From NCBI GenBank assembly GCA_964617625.1, contig CAZTZL010000115.1:1-7388 (forward strand): a DNA stretch of 7,388 bases, given 5' to 3'. The position numbers were made by a program, and so were the translations under genes. This DNA is from CAZTZL01 sp964617625. GTDB lineage: Bacteria; Zhuqueibacterota; QNDG01; DSAB01. This document shows, one piece after another, positions 6,246-7,388 of this stretch (the stretch's first letter is position 1; every line of letters starts with the position of its first letter). Below the pieces are notes generated by a model, which was not told the origin of the DNA, made no database searches, and was given only the letters and a program-made list of their open reading frames with translations.

Positions 6246-7338
6246 AATTCTTCTGATATGCTTGATACTTATAATAGGCGGCGCATGTCCCTTCGGTCGA
6301 AACCATGCAGGCACCAATCGGGGTATCCGGCGTACAACCTGCGCCAAAAAGAGAACATTCCAAAGGCCGGATTTTCCCCCGGAGCACCTCGCCGCATCGG
6401 CATAATCGGTGTTCCCGCGTCTGTTCTACCTGCACAGGGATTTGAACCAATGCGTCCCATTGCTGGTAACTTTCACAAATTTTAAGTCCGCTCTCCGGGA
6501 TGACTCCGATTCCGCGCCATTCGGAATCGCACGAATCAAACACTTCCGAAAGAATACCCCGTGCCTTACGGTTCCCTTCTGGCCGTACTGCTCTGGAATA
6601 TTCATTCTCTACGGCAGGACTGCCGCTACGTACCTGCTGAACAAGCAATAAAATGGATTGAAGCACATCGAGAGGTTCGAATCCTCCGATAACGCATCCG
6701 ATTCGATATTTATCAACGATTGGGAAGTAGGCATCAGATCCGATGATAGTGCTGACGTGTCCCGGGCAAAGGTATCCGTCAATATGAACTTCGCCTCGGC
6801 TCAACACATCCATGGCGGGAGGCATGGTTTTATGGGCGCAAAGCACATGGTAATTTTGGAGAGCCAAACGTCTGGCTTCCAGTATGGAGGCTGCGACGGT
6901 GGGTGCCGTCGTTTCGAAACCGATCCCTAAAAAAACAACTTTTTTCTCGGGATGAATCCCGGCCAGATCCAATGCTTCAAGTGTGGAACCGACGATCTGA
7001 ATATTGCCCCCGCTGGCCCGTTCAGCTTCGAGACTTGATGTCGATCCGGGGACTTTGATCATATCCCCAAAAGTGGTGATTATCACATCCTGTTGGCGGG
7101 ACAGGGCAATCGCCGTATCCACGAACCGGTTCGGCGTCACACAGACCGGACATCCCGGCCCGGAGATTAGAGTGATGCTTTCCGGCAGCATCTCACGAAT
7201 TCCGTTTCGCGCAATGGTCATGGTATGCGTGCCGCAGACTTCCATGAATGCCATCTTTTTCCCTGCGGCCAATTGATGAATCTTTTGGGCCAAACGCTTC
7301 GCAACTTCTGTTTGACGAAATTCGTCAATGTATTTCAA
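6244..7338 (-). CDS. hypD: HypD, [NiFe]-hydrogenase maturation Fe-S protein
   Basis: HypD forms a cytoplasmic complex with HypC and carries the iron on which the Fe(CN)2CO unit of [NiFe] hydrogenases is assembled, accepting cyanide from HypE. The protein has 364 residues, close to E. coli HypD. Conserved cysteines are present: C35 in EVCGTHTM, C63 and C66 in GPGCPVC, and the C-terminal [4Fe-4S] set C315, C328, C335 and C352 (spacing 12, 6 and 16). TTFGDMIKVPG and GIGFETTAP are further family motifs. The start is TTG at 7338: no ATG lies between it and the essential CGTH motif except codon 29, which would cut the fold. GGAG at 7349-7352 lies 10 nt upstream. The start is one base after the hypC stop, so the two are probably translationally coupled. 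All key residues are intact. Confidence 0.97.
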   Translation of the reverse strand: MKYIDEFRQTEVAKRLAQKIHQLAAGKKMAFMEVCGTHTMTIARNGIREMLPESITLISGPGCPVCVTPNRFVDTAIALSRQQDVIITTFGDMIKVPGSTSSLEAERASGGNIQIVGSTLEALDLAGIHPEKKVVFLGIGFETTAPTVAASILEARRLALQNYHVLCAHKTMPPAMDVLSRGEVHIDGYLCPGHVSTIIGSDAYFPIVDKYRIGCVIGGFEPLDVLQSILLLVQQVRSGSPAVENEYSRAVRPEGNRKARGILSEVFDSCDSEWRGIGVIPESGLKICESYQQWDALVQIPVQVEQTREHRLCRCGEVLRGKIRPLECSLFGAGCTPDTPIGACMVSTEGTCAAYYKYQAYQKN

Positions 7339-7339
7339 A

Positions 7340-7388
7340 TCAGAGATTCTCCATCTCGCGAAACAGGGCCAGTGTTTCCAGAGCGTCT
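7340..7388 (-). CDS. hypC: HypC C-terminus (partial, continues beyond right edge)
   Basis: The last 15 codons before a TGA at 7342-7340 read DALETLALFREMENL. This matches the typical helical end of HypC/HupF chaperones (an acidic EEA-x-x-TL-x-x-x-x-x-M pattern), and hypC directly upstream of hypD is the standard order. HypC is a small protein of about 75-95 residues that binds HypD and then delivers the iron centre to the hydrogenase large subunit. The diagnostic N-terminal Cys2 lies outside the window, so the call rests on the tail pattern and on position. Confidence 0.75.
   Translation of the reverse strand, partial: DALETLALFREMENL

Noticed and set aside
6244..6246. TAG between hypD and hypE in the same frame, suggesting read-through or a HypD-HypE fusion
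   Set aside because: HypD ends at its normal length just after the last Fe-S cysteine and HypE has its own start region. Sharing a frame has a one-in-three chance, and TAG also ends hypE, so it works as a normal stop here.
1..7388. CRISPR array, tRNA/rRNA, insertion sequence, phage or defence genes
   Set aside because: No regularly spaced repeats, cloverleaf-like sequence, terminal inverted repeats or transposase, integrase or nuclease-defence motifs were seen on either strand.

Overview
The window is gene-dense and appears to come from a Gram-negative bacterium. It carries several glycosyltransferases of the lipopolysaccharide-core type (GT9 and WaaE-like GT2) and a small lipoprotein that fits outer-membrane sorting. 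Base composition is moderate, roughly mid-40s % GC by eye. Three traits are compatible with an FCB-type lineage such as Calditrichota/KSB1 relatives: the small lipoprotein resembling DUF4296, the cysteine-bearing GT9 clade, and the [NiFe]-hydrogenase maturation genes. This placement is an inference from gene style, because no marker gene is present.

Layout, left to right. Positions 1-4615 hold a tight minus-strand operon, read right to left. It runs PHP-domain phosphoesterase (3779-4615), GT9 heptosyltransferase-like (2676-3764), GT2 WaaE-like (1895-2695), second GT9 with an extra cysteine-rich N-terminus (709-1857), and second GT2 (1-707), which runs off the left edge and starts with TTG. 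Gaps range from a 20-bp overlap to 37 bp. A divergent intergenic region (4616-4796) carries candidate promoters for both directions. One plus-strand gene, a 110-residue lipoprotein, occupies 4797-5129. A short AT-rich convergent gap follows (5130-5220), and then the minus-strand hyp operon: hypE (5221-6216), hypD (6244-7338) and the last 15 codons of hypC (7340 to the right edge).

How the genes work together. HypC and HypD form the scaffold on which the Fe(CN)2CO part of the [NiFe]-hydrogenase active site is built. HypE makes the cyanide ligand on its C-terminal cysteine. A [NiFe] hydrogenase and hypF, hypA and hypB are therefore expected elsewhere in the genome, probably partly just right of the window. 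The left operon alternates GT9 and GT2 enzymes, as expected for stepwise assembly of a heptose-containing LPS core with branching hexoses. The role of the PHP protein there is unclear.

No mobile element, CRISPR array, tRNA, rRNA or defence gene was seen, and no gene-free stretch exceeds 181 bp. I see no clear new system. The best second-look items are the odd hypE start region, two identical stop/TTG-start junctions, the paralogous GT2 pair, the shared C-x2-C-x4-C-x4-C motif of the two GT9 enzymes, and the small lipoprotein.
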